Below are positions 45,664-52,844 of a stretch of 64,000 nt of DNA, piece after piece. Origin of the DNA: Marinimicrobium hydrolyticum (lineage in GTDB: Bacteria > Pseudomonadota > Gammaproteobacteria > Pseudomonadales > Cellvibrionaceae); assembly GCF_030848505.1 (NCBI RefSeq), contig NZ_JAVDDU010000006.1:145695-209694 (forward strand), given 5' to 3'. The notes beneath the pieces are model-generated. The model was not told the DNA's origin. It saw only the letters and a program-made list of their open reading frames with translations, and ran no database searches. The translations under genes and the position numbers were made by a program. Each line of letters begins with the position of its first letter. The first letter of the stretch is position 1.

Positions 45664-46605
45664 TTACCTGTTCGGTCCTTTGGGAGGCTTCGTGGCGCCA
45701 GCGCCGTCGCGGTTATGCACAACGTCCTCGCCAATCTTGCCAAGCTCATACTGCGCGAGGGTTTCGCCGCGCTCAGGCGCGGCCGCCTCCGGGGTGATGG
45801 CCAGCAGGGCGTCATTGCGCACCAAGGCTTCAACCACATGCGGGTCCGGATCATTCATCAAGCGCTCGCTGAGCAAGCCGGCATTTTTGAGCAGGTGGAG
45901 GTTGCGATTGGCCGCTATCAGTACGCGCACATCGGCGTTCGGGTCACGGGTGAGCGAGTCAGCCAGTTCGTGCGCTTGGTCGAACAAGGGCAGCGTGCGG
46001 CTTCTGGCCAAGGCTTTGCGCACCGGTACCGATCGATGCGCACACAAGCGTCGGGCGATCGCGTCCGCCCCGGGCACTTCATACAAATTCGCTTGCCCGG
46101 CGAGCTTTTCACAGACCTTGGGGCTGCGGTCTCGGCTGAGCCGATCGGCTACCTGATCGGCGTTGGGAGTGAGCAAGGTGGCGGGGTTCTTGGCCGCGCA
46201 CTCACGTACCCACACATCGCTATCGCGGCTGAGCGAATCGCTGATCTCGATCGAGTCCTCAAGCAGATGCAGGTTCGGGTTCTGCGCCAAACCCTTGCGC
46301 ACAAAATAATCCGGATGCGCCGCCAGGCGCTGAGCGGGGCCGTTGAATCGGTGCAGGCAGGGGTTCTCCGCCATGCCATTGGCAACCCAGATATGGTCGT
46401 CCTGGCTCAGTTTCTCAACCAGCGCTTCGGCATTGTCCAGCCGATACAAGTTTGCGTTTAACGCCAACGTGGTGCGCACGCCCGGATCTGGATCCGCCGC
46501 CAGCGCCTCGGCCAGCTCGGCCGCGTCGGGATGCTCGAACAGCTCTGGCTGATCGGCCAGGTGGATGCGTTCGCTCAGACTCAGATGATCAGTGGGCAAG
46601 GGCAT
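45664..46605 (-). CDS. LRV/HEAT-like helical repeat protein
   Basis: A 313-residue protein (GGAGG 6 bases before the ATG) built of about eight repeats of roughly 30-36 residues with the pattern 'LA.DPD..VR..LA.N..L..L', for example ALAADPDPGVRTTLALNANL, RLAAHPDYFVRKGLAQNPNL and SLTRDPNADVRVLIAANRNL. This resembles leucine-rich-repeat-variant and HEAT solenoids that bind proteins or nucleic acid. No iron-sulfur Cys cluster like that of nitrogen-fixation LRV proteins is seen. It ends in PKGPNR, nearly the same as the QKGPQR end of the next upstream gene. It lies inside the polyvalent-protein operon and may act as scaffold or be co-delivered; that part is inference. Confidence 0.7.
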   Translation of the reverse strand: MPLPTDHLSLSERIHLADQPELFEHPDAAELAEALAADPDPGVRTTLALNANLYRLDNAEALVEKLSQDDHIWVANGMAENPCLHRFNGPAQRLAAHPDYFVRKGLAQNPNLHLLEDSIEISDSLSRDSDVWVRECAAKNPATLLTPNADQVADRLSRDRSPKVCEKLAGQANLYEVPGADAIARRLCAHRSVPVRKALARSRTLPLFDQAHELADSLTRDPNADVRVLIAANRNLHLLKNAGLLSERLMNDPDPHVVEALVRNDALLAITPEAAAPERGETLAQYELGKIGEDVVHNRDGAGATKPPKGPNR

Positions 46606-46619
46606 GACAGCCTCCGTTG

Positions 46620-48188
46620 TTAGCGTTGTGGGCCTTTCTGGGTGGACTCGTTGTAGGCCTGGGCCAGTGTGCTATCGAGGTCGATACCGCTCAGATCGAG
46701 TTCAGATAGGTCCATGGGTGGCGACTCGTTGTTCGGCTCAGCGGGGGCTTGTTGCTCTTGCGGGTGCGCTTGTTCGACATCCGGCACATTGGGCTGAGTT
46801 TGGGCGTTCGGCTCGCTCGGGGCGCTCTGTGGCGCGACTGGAGCGCTCAGATCGATGTCGTAAGAGATCTGCGCTTCCTTCATTTTCTGCATCGTCGTGG
46901 GCAGGGCGTTTTCGTTGATGCTCAGCACATTCGTGTCCGGGTCAAAGCGCCCGTTTACCTTCTGGGCAATGTCCTGGAACGCGGCGCTGTGCGCAGCGCT
47001 ACGACCGATCACCTCCAGTGCGCCTTGCTCGTTGCGGCGGATGGTGGACTTGGATGCGGATTCGCTCGCCTGGGCTTTTTGAGCCGGGGCGGGGCGACGG
47101 GTTGAGGTTGGTGTTGCCGAAGCGGCGGGCTTTTGCTGTGACGCGGGCTGAGAATTCTCGGCGCTTCCTTGGTCGCGCGATTCATTGATTTGGCTTTTCG
47201 CACGCTCTTCAGGACTGGGTAAACCCGTGCGACTGGGCACACGCTCAAAGCCTTCGGGCTTGGCGGCGACGACGAACACCGAACCGTCTTCGCGATGCCG
47301 CAGACCCAGGGTGTAACTGGTAAAGAGGTGTTCTTTGTCGTCGTTTATAAGCGGCTGAATGTTTCTGCTCTTCATGGCCTTGGGGCCAATCATGACAGTG
47401 CGCGCCTCCAGAAGCGTGATGCCATAACCGGCCTTGGCGGCTTGCTTGACGGTTTCACGCTTATTTTGCCAGCCCGTGTTGTTGGCCAGATCCTCGGCAA
47501 CCATAACGCGACTCTTCGCCACCTTGTGCTGGGCATCTCTCGGAAGATAGAACCCGCCGTGCAGCTCCAGGATTGCGCTGGCCCCATTTGGGGACTCCAG
47601 GCGAACGACGGCGCCGAGTGAGCCCGGAAAGGAAAGAGTGTCATTGGCGTGTAGCTGTGGATCGAGTGCGTTTAGCAACTGCTCATCGAGCTGTTCCAAG
47701 GTGGTGATGCTTCTTGGCGCGTCATCGCGAAGCAGGGTTACCGTTTGGTACGGTCCCCGGGTCGGGTTGGTGGGGCTAAGGCGCGGTGCATTGACGCGGG
47801 CGGTGAACACGCCGGCGCGGCCGTGACTTTCATCTTGCGCCGCGCGCACCAGCCACCGGGCGCTGTAGACGGGGTAGTCCTGTCCGGACAGCGGCTTTAG
47901 TTGATCCGTTGTGTAGGCGCCTTCAACAATTAAGCTGCCGCCGGGCAGGGTGGTTACCGGCGTGCGGCTGGCACTGTCGTTTTGGAACTGCGCCAAAGAG
48001 GGTCGCTCACCTTCCGTGGGCCGCAAGGAGACTTCAATCATTTGGCCGCTCTTGGTATCGATGCCGATCACGCGAGCGTTGTGCTCAGTTTCCGCGCCTT
48101 GTTGGGGCAGAATGTAGTTAACCACCTGCAGTGCGATGCGCTTGCTCTGCGGTGCGCGGCTGGAGAATTGTTTCAGTAGCTCATCCAT
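46620..48188 (-). CDS. Polyvalent-operon protein of unknown function, ends in KGPQR
   Basis: A 522-residue protein. Residues ~1-310 look globular, rich in beta-strand-like segments (GSLIVEGAYTT, YQTVTLLRDD, SAILELHGGFYLP, DGSVFVVAAKPEGFERVP). Residues ~320-385 are a Ser/Ala/Gln-rich linker. A short domain at ~385-450 follows (IRRNEQGALEVIGRSAAHSAAFQDIA), then a Pro/Gln/Glu-rich tail with MDLSELDLSGIDLDSTLAQA. There is no signal or membrane segment. I do not recognise a family, although the modular, linker-rich build matches other polyvalent proteins. It lies 14 bp upstream of the repeat-protein gene and shares its C-terminal KGP(Q/N)R. Confidence 0.65.
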   Translation of the reverse strand: MDELLKQFSSRAPQSKRIALQVVNYILPQQGAETEHNARVIGIDTKSGQMIEVSLRPTEGERPSLAQFQNDSASRTPVTTLPGGSLIVEGAYTTDQLKPLSGQDYPVYSARWLVRAAQDESHGRAGVFTARVNAPRLSPTNPTRGPYQTVTLLRDDAPRSITTLEQLDEQLLNALDPQLHANDTLSFPGSLGAVVRLESPNGASAILELHGGFYLPRDAQHKVAKSRVMVAEDLANNTGWQNKRETVKQAAKAGYGITLLEARTVMIGPKAMKSRNIQPLINDDKEHLFTSYTLGLRHREDGSVFVVAAKPEGFERVPSRTGLPSPEERAKSQINESRDQGSAENSQPASQQKPAASATPTSTRRPAPAQKAQASESASKSTIRRNEQGALEVIGRSAAHSAAFQDIAQKVNGRFDPDTNVLSINENALPTTMQKMKEAQISYDIDLSAPVAPQSAPSEPNAQTQPNVPDVEQAHPQEQQAPAEPNNESPPMDLSELDLSGIDLDSTLAQAYNESTQKGPQR

Positions 48189-48198
48189 TGTCGAAATC

Positions 48199-49686
48199 CT
48201 ATCGGGTTAATGCGGGGGCTGTAGAGCGGGCTTGTGCCTCGTCTTTTTCAGCGCTGGGCTGCTCGGTCTCGGCTTGCTGCTCGGAGGCTCGGTGCGTTTG
48301 TAGGGTGCTGGCGATGGCGGGGGTGAAGCGCTCGGTCAGTCGATTGACCAACTCCCCGGTGACCTTCTTGCGGCTGAGATTGACCGAGGTCTCGTAGCGC
48401 AACACGCGGGCGGGGTTCTCGCCGTGATCTTCCAGCGCCTCGATCACCCGGTTGGTATCGAGCGCGGCGGGGCGAATAAAGGGGCTTATATCCACCTCTT
48501 TGTCTTTGAGGTAGTCAACCATGGCGAGGGTGTCGTAGGCGTTCACGCCCAAACTCTTGCGCTCGGCACGCAGCGGCTCCGGATCGATGTTGTACCGCTG
48601 CAGCAGCTGCAACGCATCGTCCTGGTTCAGTACCCGGGAGCGCTTAATGTTCTGGTGGGGGGTTTGTTGCAGGTTGCCGGTTTCGGTCAGATGATCGGTG
48701 ATCGCGCGCATGCGCTCTTGGACCTGACTCATCAGCCCTTCGGTGGCTTTGGAGACGGCCTGCAGCTCGGTCAACTCGCGCTCACACTCAGCCAGCGCTT
48801 CTCGCTGCTCGTCGGTCATCGACACATCGGCTCGGCGGTGGAGCTCCGGCACATTGCCATCGAGCACCGCTTGCCAGTTCACGGCGGCCACTTCCTGGAT
48901 CACATCATTGAGCGGGCGCATTTGCCCGTTGAAGTCGATCTCGGGGTTGATGGGGTGCTCGTTCATGTGCAGGCGCATGCCGGGGCGATCGTACTTGAGC
49001 AGCTGCACCATCTCATCGACCACGGCGGGCAGCTCGGCCCGGCCGCCCTTGCTCAGCCGTTCCATATACGCGTCGGTAATGGCCGGGGGCAGCTCAAGGT
49101 GAATGTTCATCAGCCGATCGAACGGCTCATTGCCGTAAGCGGTGTTCAACAGGTTATAGACGTGCAGCTGGATGCCGTAGTGCAGCTGCTTGTTCTCGCC
49201 GGTGAGCTTGTCCTCTCCGGCCCCCGGCACTTTGATATCGACCAGGGCCCGCACGCCGTCCCGGCGCAGCCAGGGAAAGTCGGGGTTGCCGCCAAGACCG
49301 AACAAGCCTTCATTGGGCGGCTCGCGAAAGCTTTGCAAAACGGACTCATCCACCTCGCCGCCGTACAAGCGCAGCGTGGCGCGCTGGACCGCTTCTTCGA
49401 GGATGATGCCCTTGCGCATGTAGTGGTTACTTGGCGAGGGCATAACGCGCATAAGCTTTTCATTGACCAGCTCAGCGGCGGAGCCAAACACACCGGGGCG
49501 CCCCATGGCGTCGAGCACAAGGGTGCCGACCTCGCTGCCCCCGAAGCCGGCGCCGAGCCGGCCCAGGAGCCAGAGCACCCGTTTCGGGTCGCGCTGAATT
49601 ACATGCTCAAGCCAGGCTTTGGCGTCGCTTGGCTCGATGCGTCGGAATTGGGGCAACTGTTTTAGCTGCTCTACGACTGCATTCAT
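48199..49686 (-). CDS. YqaJ-like PD-(D/E)XK nuclease, first gene of the polyvalent operon
   Basis: About 495 residues from ATG 49686 (a GTG four codons upstream is possible). The N-terminal third carries the YqaJ/lambda-exonuclease pattern: GFGGSEVGTLVL (~48-59), 'MRKGIILEEAV' with Glu near 97, GNPDF with Asp near 136, and ALVDIKVPG with Asp150 and Lys152. These are the metal-binding and catalytic residues of PD-(D/E)XK enzymes. YqaJ-like proteins process DNA ends for recombination. The C-terminal ~230 residues are helical, with an acidic Gln/Glu-rich tail ending STAPALTR. It is the promoter-proximal gene, with two copies of the shared operator upstream. A recombination or end-protection role on transferred DNA is inferred. 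Confidence 0.72.
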   Translation of the reverse strand: MNAVVEQLKQLPQFRRIEPSDAKAWLEHVIQRDPKRVLWLLGRLGAGFGGSEVGTLVLDAMGRPGVFGSAAELVNEKLMRVMPSPSNHYMRKGIILEEAVQRATLRLYGGEVDESVLQSFREPPNEGLFGLGGNPDFPWLRRDGVRALVDIKVPGAGEDKLTGENKQLHYGIQLHVYNLLNTAYGNEPFDRLMNIHLELPPAITDAYMERLSKGGRAELPAVVDEMVQLLKYDRPGMRLHMNEHPINPEIDFNGQMRPLNDVIQEVAAVNWQAVLDGNVPELHRRADVSMTDEQREALAECERELTELQAVSKATEGLMSQVQERMRAITDHLTETGNLQQTPHQNIKRSRVLNQDDALQLLQRYNIDPEPLRAERKSLGVNAYDTLAMVDYLKDKEVDISPFIRPAALDTNRVIEALEDHGENPARVLRYETSVNLSRKKVTGELVNRLTERFTPAIASTLQTHRASEQQAETEQPSAEKDEAQARSTAPALTR

Positions 49687-49735
49687 TTTCGGGATCACTT
49701 ATTTTCGGGACAGCCCTAGGGGAGGCCATCGTAGG

Positions 49736-49760
49736 GTTAAGATGATACTATCATCCCTTC
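49736..49760. promoter_or_regulatory. Shared palindromic operator, copy B1
   Basis: Begins GTTAAGATGATACTATCATC. The 15 bp GATGATACTATCATC (49741-49755) are a perfect inverted repeat around a single C. Its centre is 33 bp, about three helical turns, from the centre of copy B2. Confidence 0.7.
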
Positions 49761-49768
49761 CTATCAGG

Positions 49769-49793
49769 GTTAGAATAGTAGTACCATCCTAAC
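49769..49793. promoter_or_regulatory. Shared palindromic operator, copy B2
   Basis: Near-perfect 25-bp palindrome with GTTAG/CTAAC ends; 10 of 12 base pairs are symmetric around the central base at 49781. It fills the spacer of the minus-strand promoter at 49772-49800. Confidence 0.75.
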
Positions 49794-49800
49794 AAGTCAA
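49772..49800 (-). promoter_or_regulatory. Sigma70-like promoter of the polyvalent-protein operon
   Basis: On the minus strand TTGACT (49795-49800), 17 bp, TATTCT (49772-49777), about 80 bp upstream of the nuclease ATG at 49686. Operator B2 occupies its spacer, so occupancy should block it. Confidence 0.6.
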
Positions 49801-49919
49801 CGTCCTAAAAGTGTTCCTATACGGACACGTAAACGGCGCCAAACCGGCGGATGGGCGTTCGGGAAAATGCGACAAGGCGCGATCGCGCGCTAGACTGTAT
49901 TAAAGAAGGGGTAGATCTT

Positions 49920-50558
49920 ATGTCCGACAAAGCCACTACCGAGGCGAACACGGTGGAGAACGCTTCGTTCGTCCACGCGCTCAAAGTGCATCGTTGTAAA
50001 CTGGCCCTCATGGTGACGGCCGCGGGCGTGTTCGCCGTCAGCGCTGTCATGGCCTTGGCCGCTGTGGCCTCGGACTCATTGGCGCTGGTGCAGCTGCCTT
50101 ATCCGGGTCTGCTGGGGCTGGCCGGGGCGGTGGGGTTGCTGACCTACTGCGTCTTTGAGCCGTCGAGCCTACGCCTGGCGAGTGCTGAGCTTGATCAGGC
50201 GGCTGAGGTGGTGATGTGTGAACACGGGTACCGAGAGTTCACCGGGTATGACGAGCGCTTGCAGCAAACGCTGCTGTTGGCCGCCGCCCTGGCGGCGGTG
50301 CTGGTGTTTTTCTTGCCTTCTTTTCTACCGGTGGCCGTCGCCGCGCTGATGGGGTGCCTGTTTTTGCGGGCCAAGCCCGTGGAGCAGCCCATGGAGGCGT
50401 CCATTTTGGAAGATACCCAGTGGCTAAAACCGCTCGGTACACTCGCCCAGACGCAGTACGGCACGGCAATGAAGCGCATTGTCGAGCAGGATCGACCGAT
50501 CACGTTCCTGGAGTACGTGATATTGCGCTCGTATCTGCTCAACCGATTCGGGTATTAA
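49920..50558 (+). CDS. Small polytopic membrane protein of unknown function
   Basis: ATG 49920 (MSDKATTEANTVENASF) follows GAAGGGG with an 8-base spacer; the longer frame from 49851 lacks a ribosome site. The 212-residue product has two membrane helices at ~30-75 (LALMVTAAGVFAVSAVMALAAVA; LLGLAGAVGLLTYCVF) and two at ~120-160 (LLLAAALAAVLVFFLPSFLPVAVAALMG), with the last ~55 residues cytoplasmic. No family is recognised. It is divergent from the polyvalent operon and its leader includes both operator copies, so it is likely under the same control. Entry exclusion is a common job for such plasmid proteins, but nothing here proves it. Confidence 0.6.
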   Translation: MSDKATTEANTVENASFVHALKVHRCKLALMVTAAGVFAVSAVMALAAVASDSLALVQLPYPGLLGLAGAVGLLTYCVFEPSSLRLASAELDQAAEVVMCEHGYREFTGYDERLQQTLLLAAALAAVLVFFLPSFLPVAVAALMGCLFLRAKPVEQPMEASILEDTQWLKPLGTLAQTQYGTAMKRIVEQDRPITFLEYVILRSYLLNRFGY

Positions 50559-50602
50559 CCCCTCCTGAACATCCCGCCACCCAGGGGCGTGGAGCCGACC
50601 GG

Positions 50603-50869
50603 TCAGTCAGCGCCAAGCCCCATTCTTACCGCCCGCGATACGACCAACACTAAAGCCTTGAGTACGATCGAGCGACGAGCCCGCCGGCGATCGTCCGGGG
50701 GCCAATGGCGGCAGGATCGCCAGCGGTTGATCAGCGGCCACGCGGCCAATCCGATCTGTACGGCCGCCGCGGTAAGCGCCAGCCAGAGACAAGCGGGTAG
50801 GGTGGTGATCAGCACCAGCGTGGTGATCGCCAGGGTGTAGCGCAACAGGGTCTTTATTCTTCGGTTCAT
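50603..50869 (-). CDS. Small membrane protein, 88 aa
   Basis: The ATG at 50869 is preceded by AAGGAGA with a 6-base spacer. The product begins MNRRIKTLLRYTLAITTLV; residues ~8-50 form one or two membrane helices (LAITTLVLITTLPACLWLALTAAAVQIGLAAW), and the C-terminal part is strongly basic (RRRARRS) with a further hydrophobic stretch. It converges with the membrane-protein gene ending at 50558. Function unknown. The good ribosome site is the main support, as GC-rich DNA can generate such frames by chance. Confidence 0.5.
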   Translation of the reverse strand: MNRRIKTLLRYTLAITTLVLITTLPACLWLALTAAAVQIGLAAWPLINRWRSCRHWPPDDRRRARRSIVLKALVLVVSRAVRMGLGAD

Positions 50870-50893
50870 CGATTTCTCCTTACGTGTGTTCAC

Positions 50894-51428
50894 GATGCGT
50901 TTTGTGGGGCACTGGGCCCCGGCGTACGGACGCCCCTAATGGGTCCGCACCGGTTTATTTATCGAAATAAAACACCTTCGATTTTCCCGTCCGATCCGGA
51001 ATCTGTCGGGTGGGGATATCGTGTCTGTCCCCTAAACACGGATTGGGAGAATGAAACGGAGGGTTGTGGAGTGGGGCGAGGGTGAAACTTAGGGCAAACG
51101 CCCGAAATCCCCGCTTGCGCTGAGCCAAAGTTGTGGGTGGGCGGTGGCCCAAACGGCCCCTGTGACACCATCGGCAGTCCATACGCTACCGGGGGTTTCC
51201 CCATCCGCCCCTCCATCCCCCTTGGGCACCCCCCAACCCCACCTTCTGATTACTTGGCACCTTCTTAGTGGCGGATCCCGGCGCCGCGAAGCGGCGCTTG
51301 CGCCCGGCCTTCGGCCGGGGCCGGGCGCACTGCGAGTGCTTGGCACGCGGGTGCATTAAGAAGGGAATCAAAGGTTGACCAGGTGGGGTGGTATGGTGGC
51401 GTATGGCTTGCGCGTGGTGTCATATGGT
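50894..51428. other. Gene-free, GC-rich region with strong hairpins; candidate origin or transfer site
   Basis: No convincing gene in about 530 bp between divergent genes. Contents: an AT-rich inverted repeat TTTATTT/AAATAAA near 50954-50971, a long C-rich stretch around 51180-51245, a perfect hairpin GCGCCGC-GAA-GCGGCGC (51281-51297), and a second nested hairpin GCGCCCGG...CCGGGCGC (51300-51328) with an inner CCGGCC-TTC-GGCCGG. Neither hairpin is followed by a T-run, so they are not ordinary terminators. Plasmid origins and oriT regions often look like this, but I see no iterons or known nick site. Confidence 0.35.
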
Positions 51429-51453
51429 GTTAAGATCGTTGTATTATTACAAC
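51429..51453. promoter_or_regulatory. Shared palindromic operator, copy F (methyltransferase operon)
   Basis: Begins GTTAAGATCG and ends TTACAAC; matches the B2 copy at 18 of 25 positions. It also holds a local palindrome GTTGTA-TTAT-TACAAC (51438-51453). TAAGAT could be a -10 box for plus-strand transcription; the gene at 51472 begins 19 bp downstream. Confidence 0.55.
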
Positions 51454-51471
51454 CCTTCGAGGAGGCCCGCC

Positions 51472-51855
51472 ATGGGCGAGATTGAATATCAGACGCGGTG
51501 CGCGGATCCGGAGCACGAATCCCTGCTCGCCCAGCTCCAGGAGCTGGAGGAAATCAATAAGGTGCTGGAGGTGCGCCTCGGCGTGTATGAAAAATTGCTG
51601 ACGGAGCGAGAGACGCAAATTCGTCAGCGACAGGCCGCTGTGCCCGATGCGGTGCGCGAGCTGATCATAGCGGTAAAAACAATCAACCTCTCCAGCCACC
51701 ATCGCGTCAGCGTTGAGGGCGCCGAGGAACCAGGCTACTGGCAGCGTGGTGATTGGGCTCGAAGGGTGCTCCAGCTGGCCGAAGAGGCGGAGGCGGATTT
51801 GTATCGGTCCTCGGACCCCGAGCCTAGCGGTCGATCATGGCGCGTTGGACAATGA
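51472..51855 (+). CDS. Coiled-coil protein of unknown function, first gene of the methyltransferase operon
   Basis: ATG 51472 with GAGGAGG 8 bases upstream; the longer frame to 51388 would cross the operator and is rejected. The 127-residue product is soluble. Residues ~10-55 form a Leu/Glu coiled coil (HESLLAQLQELEEINKVLEVRLGVYEKLL), then a basic stretch and 'DAVRELIIAVKTINLSSHHR'. This kind of short leucine-zipper-like protein is common in phage and plasmid accessory operons, without a known role. It is followed 25 bp later by the next gene. Confidence 0.6.
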   Translation: MGEIEYQTRCADPEHESLLAQLQELEEINKVLEVRLGVYEKLLTERETQIRQRQAAVPDAVRELIIAVKTINLSSHHRVSVEGAEEPGYWQRGDWARRVLQLAEEAEADLYRSSDPEPSGRSWRVGQ

Positions 51856-51880
51856 GCCAGCCGGCTCCGGGGGGTGAGCG

Positions 51881-52084
51881 GTGAAGCACGCGGCGAAGTT
51901 CTCGGCGCGCGCCGGTGACATTCTCCATCTGGACCAGGTGTACAGCTGGCAAGGCTTGTTGCCGGCCGATAGCTACGAAAACGTGGACCGGGAGGGCAAT
52001 GAGTGCGAATTGGGCGATCACGTTGTGTTTCACACCTCCGTGTCCATCAAGGCCGTCATTACTGTTGGGGCAACCAATGACTAG
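51881..52084 (+). CDS. Small protein of unknown function, 67 aa
   Basis: GTG start with GGGGGTGA just upstream. The product (MKHAAKFSARAGDILHLDQV...VITVGATND) has beta-rich composition and no motif I recognise. Its last 8 bases overlap the ATG of the MmcB-like gene, indicating translational coupling. Confidence 0.5.
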   Translation: MKHAAKFSARAGDILHLDQVYSWQGLLPADSYENVDREGNECELGDHVVFHTSVSIKAVITVGATND

Positions 52085-52604
52085 CGATACCGTTGATCGA
52101 TTATCGGGGACGAAGGCCACTGTGGGTGAGCTTAACCACCGCGAGCTTTGTGCGCTGGGGGTGCGCCTGCTAAAAACCCGCTTCGGGTGTTGTTGGGCCG
52201 TACGGGAGTTTGTCACACACGCCCAGGAGTCCCCGGATTGCTTCGGCGCCAAATCGTGCGGCGAAGAAACCTACTTGCTGGAGGCCAAAATCTCCCGAGC
52301 GGATTTTCTGTCAGATCGCAAAAAGCGCTTTCGAATCAATCCCGAGAAAGGTATTGGAATGTTTCGATATTTTTTGGCCCCGGCGGGATTGATCTCAGTC
52401 GATGAGCTGCCGGAAAAATGGGGGCTCATCGAGGTTCATAGTCGGAACAAGATACGCGTGGTGGCCGGAAAGCCGCCCAAAAGATACCCCGGCGCCGCCC
52501 CCGAATGGGCGCACGTTGAGCGCAACCGCTGGGGCGAAACCGCCATTGCCCATTCACTGCTTCGGCGGATGTTCGCGGGCGAGGATGTGCAGAAATACCG
52601 GTAG
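52077..52604 (+). CDS. MmcB-like PD-(D/E)XK family protein
   Basis: A 175-residue protein from ATG 52077; the longer frame is a shadow of the previous gene. Residues ~20-135 match the MmcB DNA-repair family plan: a helical start 'LCALGVRLLKTRFGCCWAVREF', Asp54 in ESPDCFG, then 'YLLEAKISRADFLSDRKKRFR' with Glu69 and Lys71 in the catalytic E-x-K position, and 'RYFLAPAGLISVDELPEKWGLIEV', which is characteristic. In MmcB homologues the equivalent text is '..EiKvSrsDFl.D...Y....d.fyla.p.glv....lP..wGLl'. The family is linked to DNA repair or nuclease activity. Extra cysteines (GCCW, DCFGAKSCG) are unusual. Adjacent to a DNA methyltransferase, it could be its partner nuclease. Confidence 0.68.
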   Translation: MTSDTVDRLSGTKATVGELNHRELCALGVRLLKTRFGCCWAVREFVTHAQESPDCFGAKSCGEETYLLEAKISRADFLSDRKKRFRINPEKGIGMFRYFLAPAGLISVDELPEKWGLIEVHSRNKIRVVAGKPPKRYPGAAPEWAHVERNRWGETAIAHSLLRRMFAGEDVQKYR

Positions 52605-52613
52605 GAGAAAACG

Positions 52614-52844
52614 ATGGCTGCACCCACGATCACACACAAAGTGCTGTGTACGCACAGCCTAAACAGCCTCTCAAAACGCCACTACGCGATGCCGTGCGCT
52701 GTGCTCAAAACCATGCCCGACGGGCGGCTTAAAATCCGCGTCTACGGCTATCGTGGCGATACCAATATGGCCGTGAGCCGGATTCGGTACGTCCCCAAAA
52801 CCTCAGTAAAGGAGCTTGGCCCCGATCATGTCCAATCAACTTGA
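52614..52844 (+). CDS. Small basic protein, 76 aa
   Basis: ATG 52614 with TAGGAGA 6 bases upstream. The product is basic and beta-rich (VLKTMPDGRLKIRVYGYRGDTN..RIRYVP), resembling a small SH3-like or RNA/DNA-binding barrel, but I do not recognise a family. Its 3' end overlaps the start of the methyltransferase gene by 17 bases. Confidence 0.5.
   Translation: MAAPTITHKVLCTHSLNSLSKRHYAMPCAVLKTMPDGRLKIRVYGYRGDTNMAVSRIRYVPKTSVKELGPDHVQST

Noticed and set aside
48424..49665. 413-codon open frame opposite the YqaJ-like gene
   Set aside because: Antisense shadow; His/Leu/Gly/Val-rich product without a credible start, while the minus-strand gene has clear catalytic motifs.
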